Assembly: GCA_030522415.1 (NCBI GenBank) | Contig: CM060109.1 | Span: forward strand, 36,806,392 to 36,870,391 | Source: Channallabes apus | Lineage: Eukaryota > Chordata > Actinopteri > Siluriformes > Clariidae | Reading direction: 5' to 3' | Length of the DNA: 64,000 nucleotides | Shown: piece by piece, positions 36,241 to 48,444 of the stretch | Layout: every line of letters starts with the position of its first letter | Position numbering within the stretch: position 1 is the first letter of the stretch | Notes under the pieces: generated by a model | Told to the model about the DNA's origin: nothing | What the model saw: the letters and a program-made list of their open reading frames with translations, nothing else | The model's database searches: none | Position numbers and translations under genes: made by a program

Positions 36241-36849
36241 GGACGATTGTGTGACTGTGAGCTGGCGATTTTACTTTGGTCCAAGAAATTCGACTTCCTG
36301 TAATGGAACCTCACAAGCAGTGTGGAAGTCTGAGTGGGAAGAATAACCAGTGAAAGACTGACAGTAATAACGTAAAAAAAACAACAACAACATTGTCTTT
36401 TCTATGGTTGCTATGGTGATGTAAATTACTTCTCGAATGTCAAATTGGACTGTGCAGTAGCAAGAGGCTTGTCTAGTCCTAGTTGACATAAATAGAAGCA
36501 CTACACTACACAACGGTGGCCCAGTAATAATAATAATAATAATTATATATATATATAATTATTTTTTTATTAATTAATTAATTAATTTTTTTTATGCCAG
36601 AACCCAACAGGTCCTTCACACAAAACAATCATATTCTCATGTTCTTTACAAGTGAACCTCAGCTCTGAATACTGTGTTACTAAACCACTGAATTTATGAC
36701 AGGACAGACACTCAAGATTGCTGTGTGGGCGTGAGGGAGGCTGTGTGAAAATCAGGCCTTAGCACTAACTATTTTTACCAACACGCGCATAAAATCCTGT
36801 CCTCTCTCTCTCTCTGACATATAAAATGTATGTATATATATGTGCGCGC

Positions 36850-36953
<104 letters not shown>

Positions 36954-38439
36954 TTATTTTTATATACACACACATACATAACACACACTCCCACGATGGG
37001 GCTCTTTAAATAAATCACTGATAATAGCTGTTAAAAGCGCTATACAAATAAAACTGAATAATAGTGGTGGACTGATCGCTGTGCTGTGCAGTGTGTGCAG
37101 TGAGGGCGTGTGGACATGGCAGTGGTTTTAGGGAGCCGTCTTTCATGCGGTTGTTTTGGGTGTGTGTGTGCTTCCGTGGGAAAATACAGCAGGGAAAGAG
37201 TAGGAGGAGGATTGGTTGTGATGTGCTAAGATGGTGGCCATCACAATGAAAAGCCCAGTCACTGCTTATTACTGATTACAACCGTCTTGTCCACACACAC
37301 AGGAGTGAGGAAACGAGAGAAAATTTGTCCTGAAACTGTGGCTGTCAAATTCCTTAAGAAATTGTAATGACATTTTAATCGGTTGAAAGGTGTAATAAGT
37401 GAATGCACTCGTACTTTATTGAGCCCATCAGCAAATTTATTTATATTACCTGCTCGCCAGGAAGCCCATGCTCATACATTTTTGCATTTTTGATAGATCA
37501 TCAATACTAAAGCTCATACAAAGCTAAAGCTCATGAAATGCAGTTCGATCCTGGTCCACCTTGCAGCCAAAACTCAGGCTCAGGATTGCAACATGCTCTT
37601 CATTTGCCTACTGATTTATTTTCGTTTTTGCTGCGACGCAGCAGGATTCTAAACATCTCACTTGACCCAAATTCAAGTTCTGCAAGAAAACCTGACTATT
37701 CAATTCAACTGAATGAATCCCAAATGCTTTCCTACTTACTGTACATGTGCTCACTACACAGTTTCTAACGCAACAGTGAGCTGTTTGAGCAATATCGCAT
37801 TAGCAAGAGTGCTGTTATAATGAACGTCAGCAAAACTGTGATTCGGCTTTGGGCCACAGGTAATCACATCTGTGCTGATATTGATAACTGAAATTTCAGG
37901 CACAATATGGACAAATGTAATGTTTAGTTTTACCACCAAGAAAGATAATTCCCAAAGAGGCCACAGCTGGGTAAAGCATCGAATGTTGCCATGCCAACGC
38001 ATAGACTGCCTGATGGTCCATAGTGTAAAAGTATAGTAAGGGTTTCAATGTAATGAGCTATTGTCAGATTTGGATTACTATGTAGCGAACAAAGACGAGT
38101 GGAGTGATTCAAACAGTGTAATGTTATACTAATTATCAGCACTCTTGGGACGCCACTAGTTCAATCAAATTAATGGACTGAAATACACAATGGAATTTCA
38201 TCTGAGGTGCAGTCACAAAAAAAATCATGAGAAAATCCAGATGGAATTTGTTCCATGAATTATCTCGTTTAGCACCCATTCATCACTAAAAAGAATAAAA
38301 TTTATATAAATTTGCTATTCTTTCTTTCTTAACGACATGCCAGTTCTATGGCTATATTCTTGGCGTGAGTAATTTTTGTTATTCAATACTAAAACTAGGT
38401 AAGATGTTTAAAATTAAACAATTAAAAACTTTTTTTAAA

Positions 38440-39220
38440 GTGTCAACAGACCGAAAACCAGTGCCAATACGGCACCGATACCTATATCACCGGTATGTAC
38501 CGGACCGAAACAGAACACGAATTTCAGTGCCTCATTTTGGTGCAGAATAAATACACAGAATAAAGTTAAAAGCAGAGGGAGGCACCGTCTTTGACAGCTT
38601 GTGGACAACAGCTGGCACTATCGGTGTGGACGACCCCAGTCCCAGTCATACCAACTGTAGCAAAAAGGTGTCCGCCGATTATGATGCCGACAGCAGACTT
38701 TCCGCAGGTTAGCAGTAGTAGCGCTAATATAATGTTAATAGCAAAATGCTAAACTTGCATTCATGCTAACACATGGTCAAACGATTTGTAAAATACTAAT
38801 GTAACATGGATACTTTTTATAATTATGGCTTTCCAGCTACTGTAGTACTAGAAGTACTACAACAGTGACCCCATTTACTGTACCATTGCAAAATAGGCTA
38901 TGCATGTCCTGTGCAGGCCTGCAATAAGTCAGGAAATGTGTCATATTTTGCCAGAAAAGGCAAATATGGTGAAATTTCTGCAAAAGAATTGCTAAAATTT
39001 GAAGCTTATATACTGTATTCATATATACTTTAAACTTTTAATATATTGTTAAATTTTAAGGATGAAATCTTTTGTTCAAGAAAATTTTTCTCTTGAATCG
39101 TCCACTATAATTGTGTGGCTTTTGTAAAGTATCGGTTCAGGCACCGGTACCGTTTTAAAAGTATCGATTTGGCACCAGTATCGAAAAAAAAAAAAAAAAC
39201 GATACCCAACACTAGTCCTG
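38440..39220. mobile_element. hAT-like non-autonomous remnant
   Basis: The right end reads GGCACCGGTACCG, AAGTATCGATTTGGCACC and then ACGATACCCAACACTAG, a terminus style I associate with fish hAT elements. Matching CACCGATACC, CACCGGTATGTACCGGACCG and ACCGAAAC motifs occur at 38450-38520 near the left side. No clean left terminus or target duplication was found, so class and limits are tentative. Confidence 0.5.
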
Positions 39221-40139
39221 CATGATATAAATTTTCTACAAAAAAAGTGAAAATATTTAACAAATTACATTTATTTAACGACCCTTATTATATCATAATT
39301 TAATCATCCTTCTATCAAAGATTATACAACTGTTAGTTAGGACTGAGTAATCTGATTGGATGGGGGCTTTCCAAAAGTGCTGATATAGAGCACAACAGCA
39401 CTGGGACATTTTGCATTACTCTGTGTCACAGGTGGTTTAACAATTGGTAATTACACTGTCAGTCGGCAGCATGGGTAAAAGCACGGTCAGTACACTGTAA
39501 AAAAGAAAAGTCCTAAATTTACGGAAAATAACTTTCAAATTTTATAGTAGTTTTCCATTTTTTTTTAACTACATACGAATCTCTGTAAATATAAGTATTA
39601 TTTCAATATTGAAAATTTACCTTTTTTTCACATTTTTTAACAGTAAAAATACCATATTTTTTACTGTGTTTTTTCAGTTTTTGTAAGTTATGTGTAACTT
39701 TATGTAAAATTACAATAATAAATTGTAATTAAATACAAAACTCATTAGATAAAGGTTAATGTCCATACAAATAAATTATTGTTTTTCTTTGTAATTTCGA
39801 GGTAAATCATATTAGTTTTATAATACTTTGATATTTAAGTTCTAGATGCAACTTTAGCATTTTTTCATGACTTTTTAAAAGATTATTCTTACATTATCAC
39901 TTACATGTAGGCTATAGTATCTGCTTCATGCCTTCAAAGAATGTGAAGAGAATTTAGGAGACTGATACTTATCAAAAAATATATTTTTGTATTACAGTTG
40001 TTCTGAAATATCACCATGGCAATCTAGCCATCAGCTTTCTTAATGCATTCCTGCATATTCTGACACAAGGATAATGTATTTGCTGTGTAGCTGTTTTAAA
40101 GCATCGCTTTAAGTTAAATTTTGATATTTAGCTTGTATG

Positions 40140-40582
40140 AGGGGAACTATGGTTAGAGAAAACTCCACGGACTCTCCGCTTAACTGCCACAGCCAATCAG
40201 AAGCTGGAGGCGGGAACATTCTAATCTTGTTTCTGATTGGCTGATCAGCAGCCGGAAGCGGAGATATTCTAATTACCGCTTCATTACTGGCGCATTTAAA
40301 TAAGCGCGCGAGTGAGGGCGGGACCTGATGCGGAAAAGGCCTACGTTTATTGCTCAGGTACAGACGTAACGTGATATGAATCAGCCATTGGGAAACAGGC
40401 ATCTTTCAAATGTTTAGCGCGCGCAGGGGTGGTGTGACTCAGCAGCTGGTAAACGGTTGTGTGTAAATTCAGAGGAGTGAAGACACGCTGCTGAGCTACA
40501 GGTGAGGAGGAAAGCAGACTCTGAGGGACAGAGGAGAAGACTCTGAAATGTAAAATACCTGCAAGCTCAAGAGACAATGTCG
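40140..40582 (+). promoter_or_regulatory. Promoter-like block with a spliceable first exon inside the element
   Basis: A CpG-richer island in otherwise AT-rich DNA. It has three CCAAT boxes (40193-40197 direct, 40236-40240 and 40387-40391 inverted), a TATA-like ATTTAAATAA at about 40294, GAGGGCGGGACC and several GCGC motifs. About 270 bp further is an ATG in good context (A at -3) at 40577, immediately followed by a consensus donor (ATGTCG then GTAAGA). This is what the first exon of a plus-strand gene looks like. No transcript evidence is available here. Confidence 0.45.
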
Positions 40583-40718
40583 GTAAGATATTTTTTATTC
40601 TTATTTTAATTCTTATTGTTGTTGCTGTAAACAAAGCTCATTTATTAATACTGCCACGTTTTTCTTTTAAATCTAAGATCTTAATGTGTTCTTTTCTTCT
40701 CTCTTCCAATCCACCAAG

Positions 40719-40776
40719 TTGTTTACGGCCTGTTTGGAAGAAGATCTTTCTTGGATACACTGGACCGTCCATTTTG
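40719..40776 (+). other. Possible second exon of the element-borne transcript
   Basis: 58 bp between a CCACCAAG acceptor and a GTATGT donor. Joined to the ATGTCG of the preceding exon, the frame stays open through 19 more codons (LFTACLEEDLSWIHWTVHF). No family is recognised and no third exon could be assigned. Confidence 0.35.
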
Positions 40777-41289
40777 GTATGTTTTAGATTTGACTTAAAC
40801 TTTTAGTTCAGAATCCTAATGTCTTAGTGCAATTACGTTATTTGTACACATACATTATAAAAGAACAATAGAGTTAAAAAGGGACCACATTGTACTATAT
40901 TTGTAATAAAGTTTCCAATCCAACTTTAATTGGAACATTGAGAATATTGTTTGAAATTGTTCATTTCTTCATAGTTTATAGTCAAGGATATTTCACAGCA
41001 ATGTTTAAGTCTGTGAGAGAGAATGTTTCACTGTTATAGCACAATAGTCTAAATATTTCATTGTTTTTCATTTTAGGATTTTACTGTAATGCTATAAAAC
41101 TGAACTTCTTTTTACTGTATTTTGCATCATACCTGTACTGTACTGTGTTATACAGACTATTTTATATTTATTTTATTTATTTATTTTTTACAAATATTGT
41201 AAACTTGAGTTTGTGTTAACACTTTATTGAACATGTGTATTCATAGGAATTTATAAAAAAATAAATTAAAAAAAGTTAAAATCAGGGGT

Positions 41290-41695
41290 TGTGTGTTATT
41301 GCTTTGTTTGAAGGTGTTTGATCTTCAATTTATGAAAAATCTGTAAATAACAGTGTTTCCCTGCTAAATGCCTAATGCTTTTGCTTTATTGAAGGTGTTT
41401 GTAATAATTTTGGAAAAAACTGTAAAATAAAAACATTTTGCTGCTACACGTCTAGTGCTGTTTTAATGAATGTGTTAAATCGTATACATTGTGGGAAAAA
41501 TCTGTAAAATAATGGTGTTTCACTGCTAAACATATAGTGCTGTTGCTTTATTGAAGGTCTTCAATCGTATAAATTTAGCAAAAATCTGTAAAATAATGGT
41601 GTTTCACTGCTAAACTTCTACTGCTGATCGTTTAATGAAGGTGTCTAATTGTATAAATGTAGGAAAAATCTGTAAAATAATGGTGTTTCTCTGTA
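41290..41695 (+). repeat. Tandem array of ~90-bp units
   Basis: About five diverged units, each containing CTGTAAAATAATGGTGTTTC, CTGCTAAA and TTTATTGAAGGTGTT. The array lies in the 3' half of the CACTG element. Confidence 0.88.
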
Positions 41696-44600
41696 AAAGA
41701 TAAAATAATTTCTGTAAATGTAATGTTTTTGAGCATAATATGAACTAGAGTATTTTACGGTTTTTGTTTGGCAGCCATTGCTGCCAGTCATTTGACCGTT
41801 TTTTTTTTTTACGCTTTTTAAAAAATTTTTTTACAGTGTACAGTCCCACATTCAAAAACAGCTACATAAGCGCTTTCATCAAGACACCACATCTGATCAT
41901 GTTACATCATCTTAAACAACACTTTCTCTCCTTAATAACTGCTTCAAATTCGCTCTGAATTGCCTCTAAACCGTCCATATTGTTTTATTCAAGGATTAGG
42001 CAAGCTACTAAGCTAACTAGCTTGTAGCGCAAGGCTGAATCCCAAATCCCTCTCTAAACCCCTGATCGAGGCCACAACTTGGTGTGTGTGGGACAAGTGG
42101 CATGTACACCTTACATAGCACATTAACTTTCCATTTGATGGCATTTCAGCTCCTCTTCTAAAGCGTAATAAATTTAAATATAAAGAGAAACTTATGACAT
42201 TTACCAAACTTTCCACCACCTCCATGGTTAATTCTGCATGTTTTATTAAAATAACTGATAGTCGCTAACTGTCAGTCGCAGTTCCTCTAGCCGCAATTAG
42301 TTAGGCGTGGAAGGTATGTGTTGGCAAAAATAACTGGTTAAATAGACAGATCATAATCTGTTGGTGATGAATGTTTTGTGAAACTGATTTAAAAAGGAAA
42401 AAGATCTGTGCTGACACTTAGCACAACAGCATGACCTCAAGTGAGATATAACTTAATTAAATACTACTCAAACGTACTCCGTGTTTATCCATTTCATATT
42501 AATTTGCTGAAGCATCTGAATGTAGCTGCCTGAACAGAAACAATAATGTTCTTGTGTCAGCTAAATTATTGTCTCAATGGCTACGGAGTTTTTAAAATAA
42601 GTGAAAACATTTCAAGTATTTCAGTCTCACTTTGAGTATTAACAATTTACAAAAAAGTATGTCTAAAACAATAAGAGAAATTATGAGTGACATTCAGCAG
42701 GTGCTCTCCAAAAATTTCAGTTAGATGATATTTCTGTGCTTCAGATGGGTTTATAGTGCCCTGTACAGCAGCAGAATAAAGCACACAGCAGTCTAGCCAT
42801 GCTGGGAGGTTGACTGAAAACAAACGGCTCCTCTATAAATGCTACATTTAAATAAAAAAAATTTAAACATGCACAGCACAAGAATAACTGCATGCTGATG
42901 AATATTGTGTGCATCTGTGTGTGCACGAGTATGTTTGAGAAAGAGCTTCACTAGCAAACCTCCCAAACCACCAAAATTCCAATTAAATTATTGGAATCAT
43001 CTTGGTTTCATCATTAAATAATATGCATATATGAACACTAGAGAAAGGGGGGGGGGAAACCAATCGATAGGTATGGGAATTCTTTCAGTAGCAAATTCAT
43101 ACATCAACACACTGACTCCAAAATCTTTAATTAATGCAGACAGCACAGTCATGTGAGGTAGGAGCAAAGTATTTGCTAATTTTGTTTATATGAAAACCAT
43201 GACATAAAATCAGGATCTGTAAAATCATGACACTTACGAAATCGCAAATCAAACCTAATCGTTCCCTAGGTATTGTGATAACATCGTATCAGGTGGTCCC
43301 TGTTAATTCCCAACTCCAACATATGTTCTACCAACACATTGTATATAGCATGACAGATTATCTTTAGAGAGGTTTTCATGAAAGTATTAAGATGGATAGG
43401 ATTACACACACACGCCGCACAGTGTGTACATGTAAACAGATATCAGTACATAATCGGATATGATATCCATGGGTCTTTAGCTTACAACTACATTCAGCTA
43501 CTCCCGCTGCACGAGTCAGGTCTGTCAGAACCACACTGCAGCTCTTTCTGTTGCCACTGCCCAGATTCACATCGACTCAGGGATACACACATACACACAC
43601 ACACCTTATATATAATACATAACCACTCTACTGATACACACAAGCTAAGGGGGATGGGAAAAGCAAAAATCATCCTTTGGTCCTAAACCTGACCAGACAA
43701 CCCAGCGTCTTGTTCAGATCAGACCAAAGCATCGAAAAAACAACATTTCATTGGTGCTAATGACCCGTCCCTTACACTCCCAGCTCCATAGCCTCAAAAA
43801 CACACAGTGTTGTGTATTGTCGCTGAGGAGAATCAAGGAAAAGATGCAATGCAGGAACATGGACTGTGATCAAGCAGGTTGCTCTGAACTACATTTCTGG
43901 TGCATCTGATCCGAGCTTAAAATGTTTTCTTTACTAAAAACAGAACATAAACAAACGCAAACGTTACAATTGATTTTAAGATGAATGTCTGGACATTCTG
44001 GACTCTGGTACTTTTGTGACTGCGTGCATTTAGGTTTGTCACTTCCTAAAATTGGAACAGGAACATCGAGACTTAAAAATTTACGTTTAGTGTACATCTC
44101 TTTGATGAAATTCTAGACTGAAAAAAAGGAAGTCACAAGAGGAAAATACCTGAGCATAAACGCACCTTTTTCTTGTCAAACCTCCTCCGAATTGAACTCT
44201 TAGAACCGTTGCAATGAATCCACAAACTGCTCATGCTATATGCTCAGGAGGGATGGTATACTTCTGTGTGCCCTGCCATGGTGACACTAGCCCTCTGTGG
44301 ACATCAGTGTACTTATGTATGTGAAGGCTGCAGATAGCACTGTTGTTTGTGCTTATGTTACCCTGTGATGCAGTAAGAGCAGCAGTTTGAAAAAAAAATG
44401 TGGAGCCTGGCATCACGCATCTCAGAAAAAGCATGTGGTAGCATTTACCATCCCAAATTGTAACTCATGTGTGATAAGGAAGACTGGGGGACCAGACTTG
44501 TGCTAGGTATCAAGTGAATGGGACCTGGGGAGAAGCATGCTGAGAATCCTGACGGGACATTACCAATAGATTTAAATGGCAGCAAAAGAGATTTGAGGTG

Positions 44601-45809
44601 TATTACTGAAGGTATGAACAATTTTAACCATACACCGTGGAGAAAATACTTTCTGCATTGGACAATTGAAATGCTTCAAACAAGGCCTTCCAATCCAAAT
44701 TTATCCAAGTCCATGACAAGCAATGAATTTGCATAAATGACTTTGAACAGTCGGTCTCTTAATGCTCTACCAAGACTACTGATGACAGACAGTCTAAGCA
44801 TAAGGTCCAGATACATCTATGAATAGTCTGTACATCTGGCTGTCAGTGCTGTTAACCCGGTAAAAGACAGCGTGTCACAAAGTTTAGAGTGTCTGTGGAC
44901 TAAAAATACACATTCTACTGTAACAAAAAAAATATAATAATAAAATCTATAGAGCTCATTATGATTTCATAAACCCTGAGCAAAGGAAACATAGCCACTC
45001 TATTAATAGATACAAAAAAGAAAAACCATAAGACTTTCATAACTGCATAAGACACACACTTTCTTACAAGGGAGCCTAAGCATTTCCAGTGTTTCTTGTG
45101 CTCTTCCAGCTGTGAAATGCACATGTGGCAGTATCTGTGTGTACACACAGTCATGTACTGCACATGTTATAACGCTTTTCAACAAGCACAGTATGTCAAT
45201 TAATCTGAATCCAGAGCTATCCACAGCTGCTGGAGTTTCCCCCCCCCATCATGTAACACTACCCCTCCAGAGGTTATAGGCTGATGACATCTTTTCTCAT
45301 ATAACCCTAGTGTTAACAGTAAACACAACCAATGCAGCAATTAAGAAGCTTCAAGTTTTATGTGAAGGAAGTCAGCAAGTTTGAGAAAAGTGGGAATGCT
45401 ATCAGACACTCCTACTGAAGACTGCTTGTGTTACAAACCACAAGCAATGTCTTGAATGTCCGTAGCAGTTCTGTGCATGTCGCATTTGACCCATCAACAG
45501 TTTGTACTATTTGTAGCTCCAGCCACAATTCCCAGTTCAGAGCTCTTGGCATCCTTACAGAGTAGCCGAACAGTGACTTATTTATATGATTTAGTACTGT
45601 GTCCCACAATTTAATCCCTAAAATATATATAAAAACAAAACCTTGCTGTAAACTTTTGACCTTGTTGTGGCAGTCATGTCAACCAAGTCACCTGTAATAT
45701 CTAATCCACACTTGCAGTTAACAGATGAAAAATTCCAACCTCACACTGTGAAATATCTTAACCTGGGCTGATTTTTATTTGCAAAAGAATGAGGTCAAAA
45801 TCCTGAAAC

Positions 45810-45950
45810 CCAGCTCCAAGAGCCAATCAACACAGCTCTACGACCCAATCGATTCACACAAACAGCTCCATGAACCAATCAAAACACTGTTCACAACTCT
45901 ACGAGCCAATCAAAAAACATCACAAGACTCCACAAGCCAACCACATCACC
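45810..45950 (+). repeat. Minisatellite with repeated CCAAT motif
   Basis: About five units of 27-36 bp built on the consensus CTCTACGAGCCAATCA, for example at 45813, 45833, 45866, 45897 and 45926. It lies in rap2a intron 1, about 1.2 kb downstream of exon 1. Most units keep the CCAAT core. Confidence 0.8.
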
Positions 45951-47013
45951 ACATGTGGCTGGAATATTTTTCATTCTATTTTTCCTTCAGTGTAACAACT
46001 TTGCTAACGCAGACCTATTTATTTTAATTTTAATACTTGTTCATATGTCCTCATGACAGAAGGTAACCAAAACAGTGGCCATCTATAAACATCTTTTTAC
46101 ATATCTCTATATATATTGTATCGCATCACTTAGCCTTTTTATTCCTTTGCACTGCTGAATGTCATCAGCCTACATTACATGCCATTACGAAGTATTAAAA
46201 AAAAGTGTTGGTGAGATAAGATCAAGAAACACATAGTTGGTGAGAAATAAATCTCCTTAAAATGTATTCTGAAACTAAGGCAACACATTGCACAACACAA
46301 CAGAGAGCTGGAAGGCCCCATACTTTTATTTACCACACTGTTAATTATTGTAAATAGGCCACTTGTACAGTACATTCCTGGTTAGATGTTAACATGTACT
46401 TTGCACAATGACAAAAGTTGAATCTAATCTAATCTAACTTGCGTTTGTTTTATACAACGACTAACTGTTATAAGATCGCGCTAGCTGCTCCATGACTACA
46501 GTTCTTAGTAATGTGTATCACCTGATATACGGCTAATAGCGGTCAAGAACCTACATGCAAATGTTAGGCTGAATCCCTGCAAACTCACTGGAGGAAAAAA
46601 TTAATTAGAAACGAAAACCGCGATGTACAACACACACTCTGGAAACAATGTCAAAATATAGGATCACAATCCATACCCTTATAGGACACACGACACACAC
46701 ACACTCACTCAGAAGATCTAGAATGGGGGGGTTAGGGTTTGACCAGCTCACAGTGGGAGACATCAGACACTATTTGCTTTCTGTCTCGCTGTGTGGTTGC
46801 CATCTTGAGCAGGTCTGGTAGTTAATCATACAACGATCAGTCCTGAAGGCAAAGTGTTTCACAAATTTAACAGTAGACCTTACTATGTGGGTCACGCTAT
46901 AGCTAAATCACAGAATCACTGCCCAAGGATCAGGAGGCTTTGATGTAAATCTTAGGAAGATAACGATGTGATGCCATTTAAATATTATTTGTCAGTTAAG
47001 AAACTACCTATAC

Positions 47014-47022
<9 letters not shown>

Positions 47023-47045
<23 letters not shown>

Positions 47046-47046
47046 A
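47023..47046. repeat. (TG)n microsatellite
   Basis: About 11 TG units preceded by a TA run, 110 bp downstream of the rap2a exon 1 donor. Confidence 0.9.
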
Positions 47047-47149
47047 TATAATCAGTGTGTGTGTGTTTGTGAGAGAGGAAGCTCCAGCAGTAAAGCACTA
47101 CTGCAGAACCCATCAGTGCTGAGTCAGTGCACTGCAGGCTCGGTTCCTC

Positions 47150-48440
47150 CGGCCGCTACCTTTTCACGCGGATGATTTGGTCCCGCATGGGCTTGATGTC
47201 CTGGAAGCTCTGCTGGTTCACCAGGCTGTAGACCAGGATGAAGCCCTGGCCGTTCTTGATGTACAGGTCGCGCATGGAGGCGAACTGTTCCGTGCCGGCC
47301 GTGTCCAGGATCTCGAGCACCGACGGCGACGAGTCCACTTCTATCTCCTTGCGGTAGAAGTCCTCGATGGTCGGGTCGTACTTCTCGATGAACGTGCCGG
47401 TGACGAACTGCACGGTGAGGGCGGACTTGCCCACGCCGCCGCTGCCCAGCACCACCACCTTGTACTCGCGCATAGCTCTGAACGGAGCGTTAAAGGAGGC
47501 GAGGAGAGGAGGAGGAGGAGGGGGGGGAATAAACCACAGAAACGGGCACTAGCACCCGGGACTCGTCATTTAAAACAAGTAATAAAAGGCAAAGCTGGGT
47601 TTTAGCTACAGTGCCAGTGACGGAGCGGGTCCCATGCTGCTCCTGAGCGCCCTGTTTGCTTTTAGCTAAACGAAGTAAACAAGCGGCGCACAAAGGCGCG
47701 GAGCCCGAACAACGACACGGAGGCGAAGCGGCGCATTATCGCGGTCCACTTTTACCGCAACCCCAGTCTGCTGCTGCTGCTGCACGGTTTCCAGTGTCTT
47801 TGCGTTAGACAGCTCGGGCTCTTTCATTTGCTGAGCTCACGGTACTAAATCATCCGACTGTGGGGGGGAAAAACGGCGCTATTCCTGCGCAGAGTTACAT
47901 TAGCTGCGGTACTGGCTAAGCTAACAAAGCTTCACCCGGAATGTCAGAGCTGCAAAACTTAAAACAAAAAACAAACAAAAACGAGATTGTCTTTGAAGCA
48001 GTCGAGTGTTCGCAGTTTTAGAGAAAACAGTGTCTCATCTGTGTTTTCATTTCGTCTCTTCTTCCGCGCACCAACACATCCGCGGCCGCCATGCTCTCGG
48101 GTGGAGACCCACAAGCGCCGCCGCGTTACCGCCCGTTCGCCCTGCTCGGCTTCCGTAGCCAGCGCCAGGAGAAGCACGTCATCAGCGTCTCGCGCACGGA
48201 GCTGCGACGGGAGCCCGATAGGCGCGGCCACGCGCTTCAAACCGCATCCGCACCCCGTGCGGAAGAAGTGCAGATGATTTCCAAACTCGGATTTCCGCTT
48301 AAGGTTTGGAGATCGACGTCTGTGGGGCGGGACGCGGCGCTGCCATCCAATAGCGAGCAAGAACGAGTACACGCGCCAAAAAGAGCAGCGCGCTGGATGC
48401 TGTTGCTATGGAAACGCTCAGGCTTTCCAAAAGGGCAAGA
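47150..48440. promoter_or_regulatory. rap2a: CpG island over rap2a promoter, 5' UTR and exon 1
   Basis: GC- and CpG-rich DNA in contrast to the AT-rich flanks, covering rap2a exon 1 and about 970 bp upstream. It includes GCGGCCGCC and repeated GCGCG motifs and an inverted CCAAT (ATTGG on the minus strand, at about 48346-48350). The transcription start is probably in 47.6-48.1 kb but cannot be fixed from sequence. An open frame on the plus strand (48091-48444) is not supported as a gene. Confidence 0.8.
47160..47473 (-). CDS. rap2a: Rap2A small GTPase, exon 1 (N-terminal part)
   Basis: Rap2A is a Ras-family GTP switch at plasma and recycling-endosome membranes, acting through MAP4K4/TNIK/MINK kinases. 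The exon encodes residues 1-104 plus two bases of Arg105. Visible motifs: P-loop GSGGVGKS (10-17), effector region [11 protein letters not shown] (32-42) with the Rap2-specific Phe39, and DTAGTEQ (57-63) with Thr61, typical of Rap in place of Ras Gln61. The exon ends AAAAG at a GTAGCG donor (47159-47158). The ATG at 47473 is the only sensible start and lies in the CpG island. Confidence 0.99.
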
Positions 48441-48444
48441 GTGA

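Larger units (their letters stand above)
39491..41840. mobile_element. 2.35-kb CACTG-ended element (CACTA/EnSpm-like?)
   Basis: Bounded by TACACTGTAAAAAA at the left and TTTTTTACAGTGTA at the right, perfect inverted ends, with CAG immediately outside on both sides (39488-39490 and 41841-41843) as a possible 3-bp target duplication. The interior contains a GC-rich promoter-like block (40140-40582), two short exon-like segments and a tandem array (41290-41695). No transposase ORF. Assignment to CACTA/EnSpm rests only on the CACTG end and 3-bp duplication. Confidence 0.65.

Noticed and set aside
47177..47605. 142-codon plus-strand ORF opposite rap2a exon 1
   Set aside because: Antisense shadow of the GC-rich rap2a coding exon.
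48091..48444. Open frame of 117 codons with a good ATG context on the plus strand, divergent to rap2a
   Set aside because: It lies entirely in the CpG island, where GC richness removes stops. It overlaps open frames on the opposite strand, has no recognisable domain and low-complexity basic composition. A bidirectional promoter transcript remains possible but is not shown.
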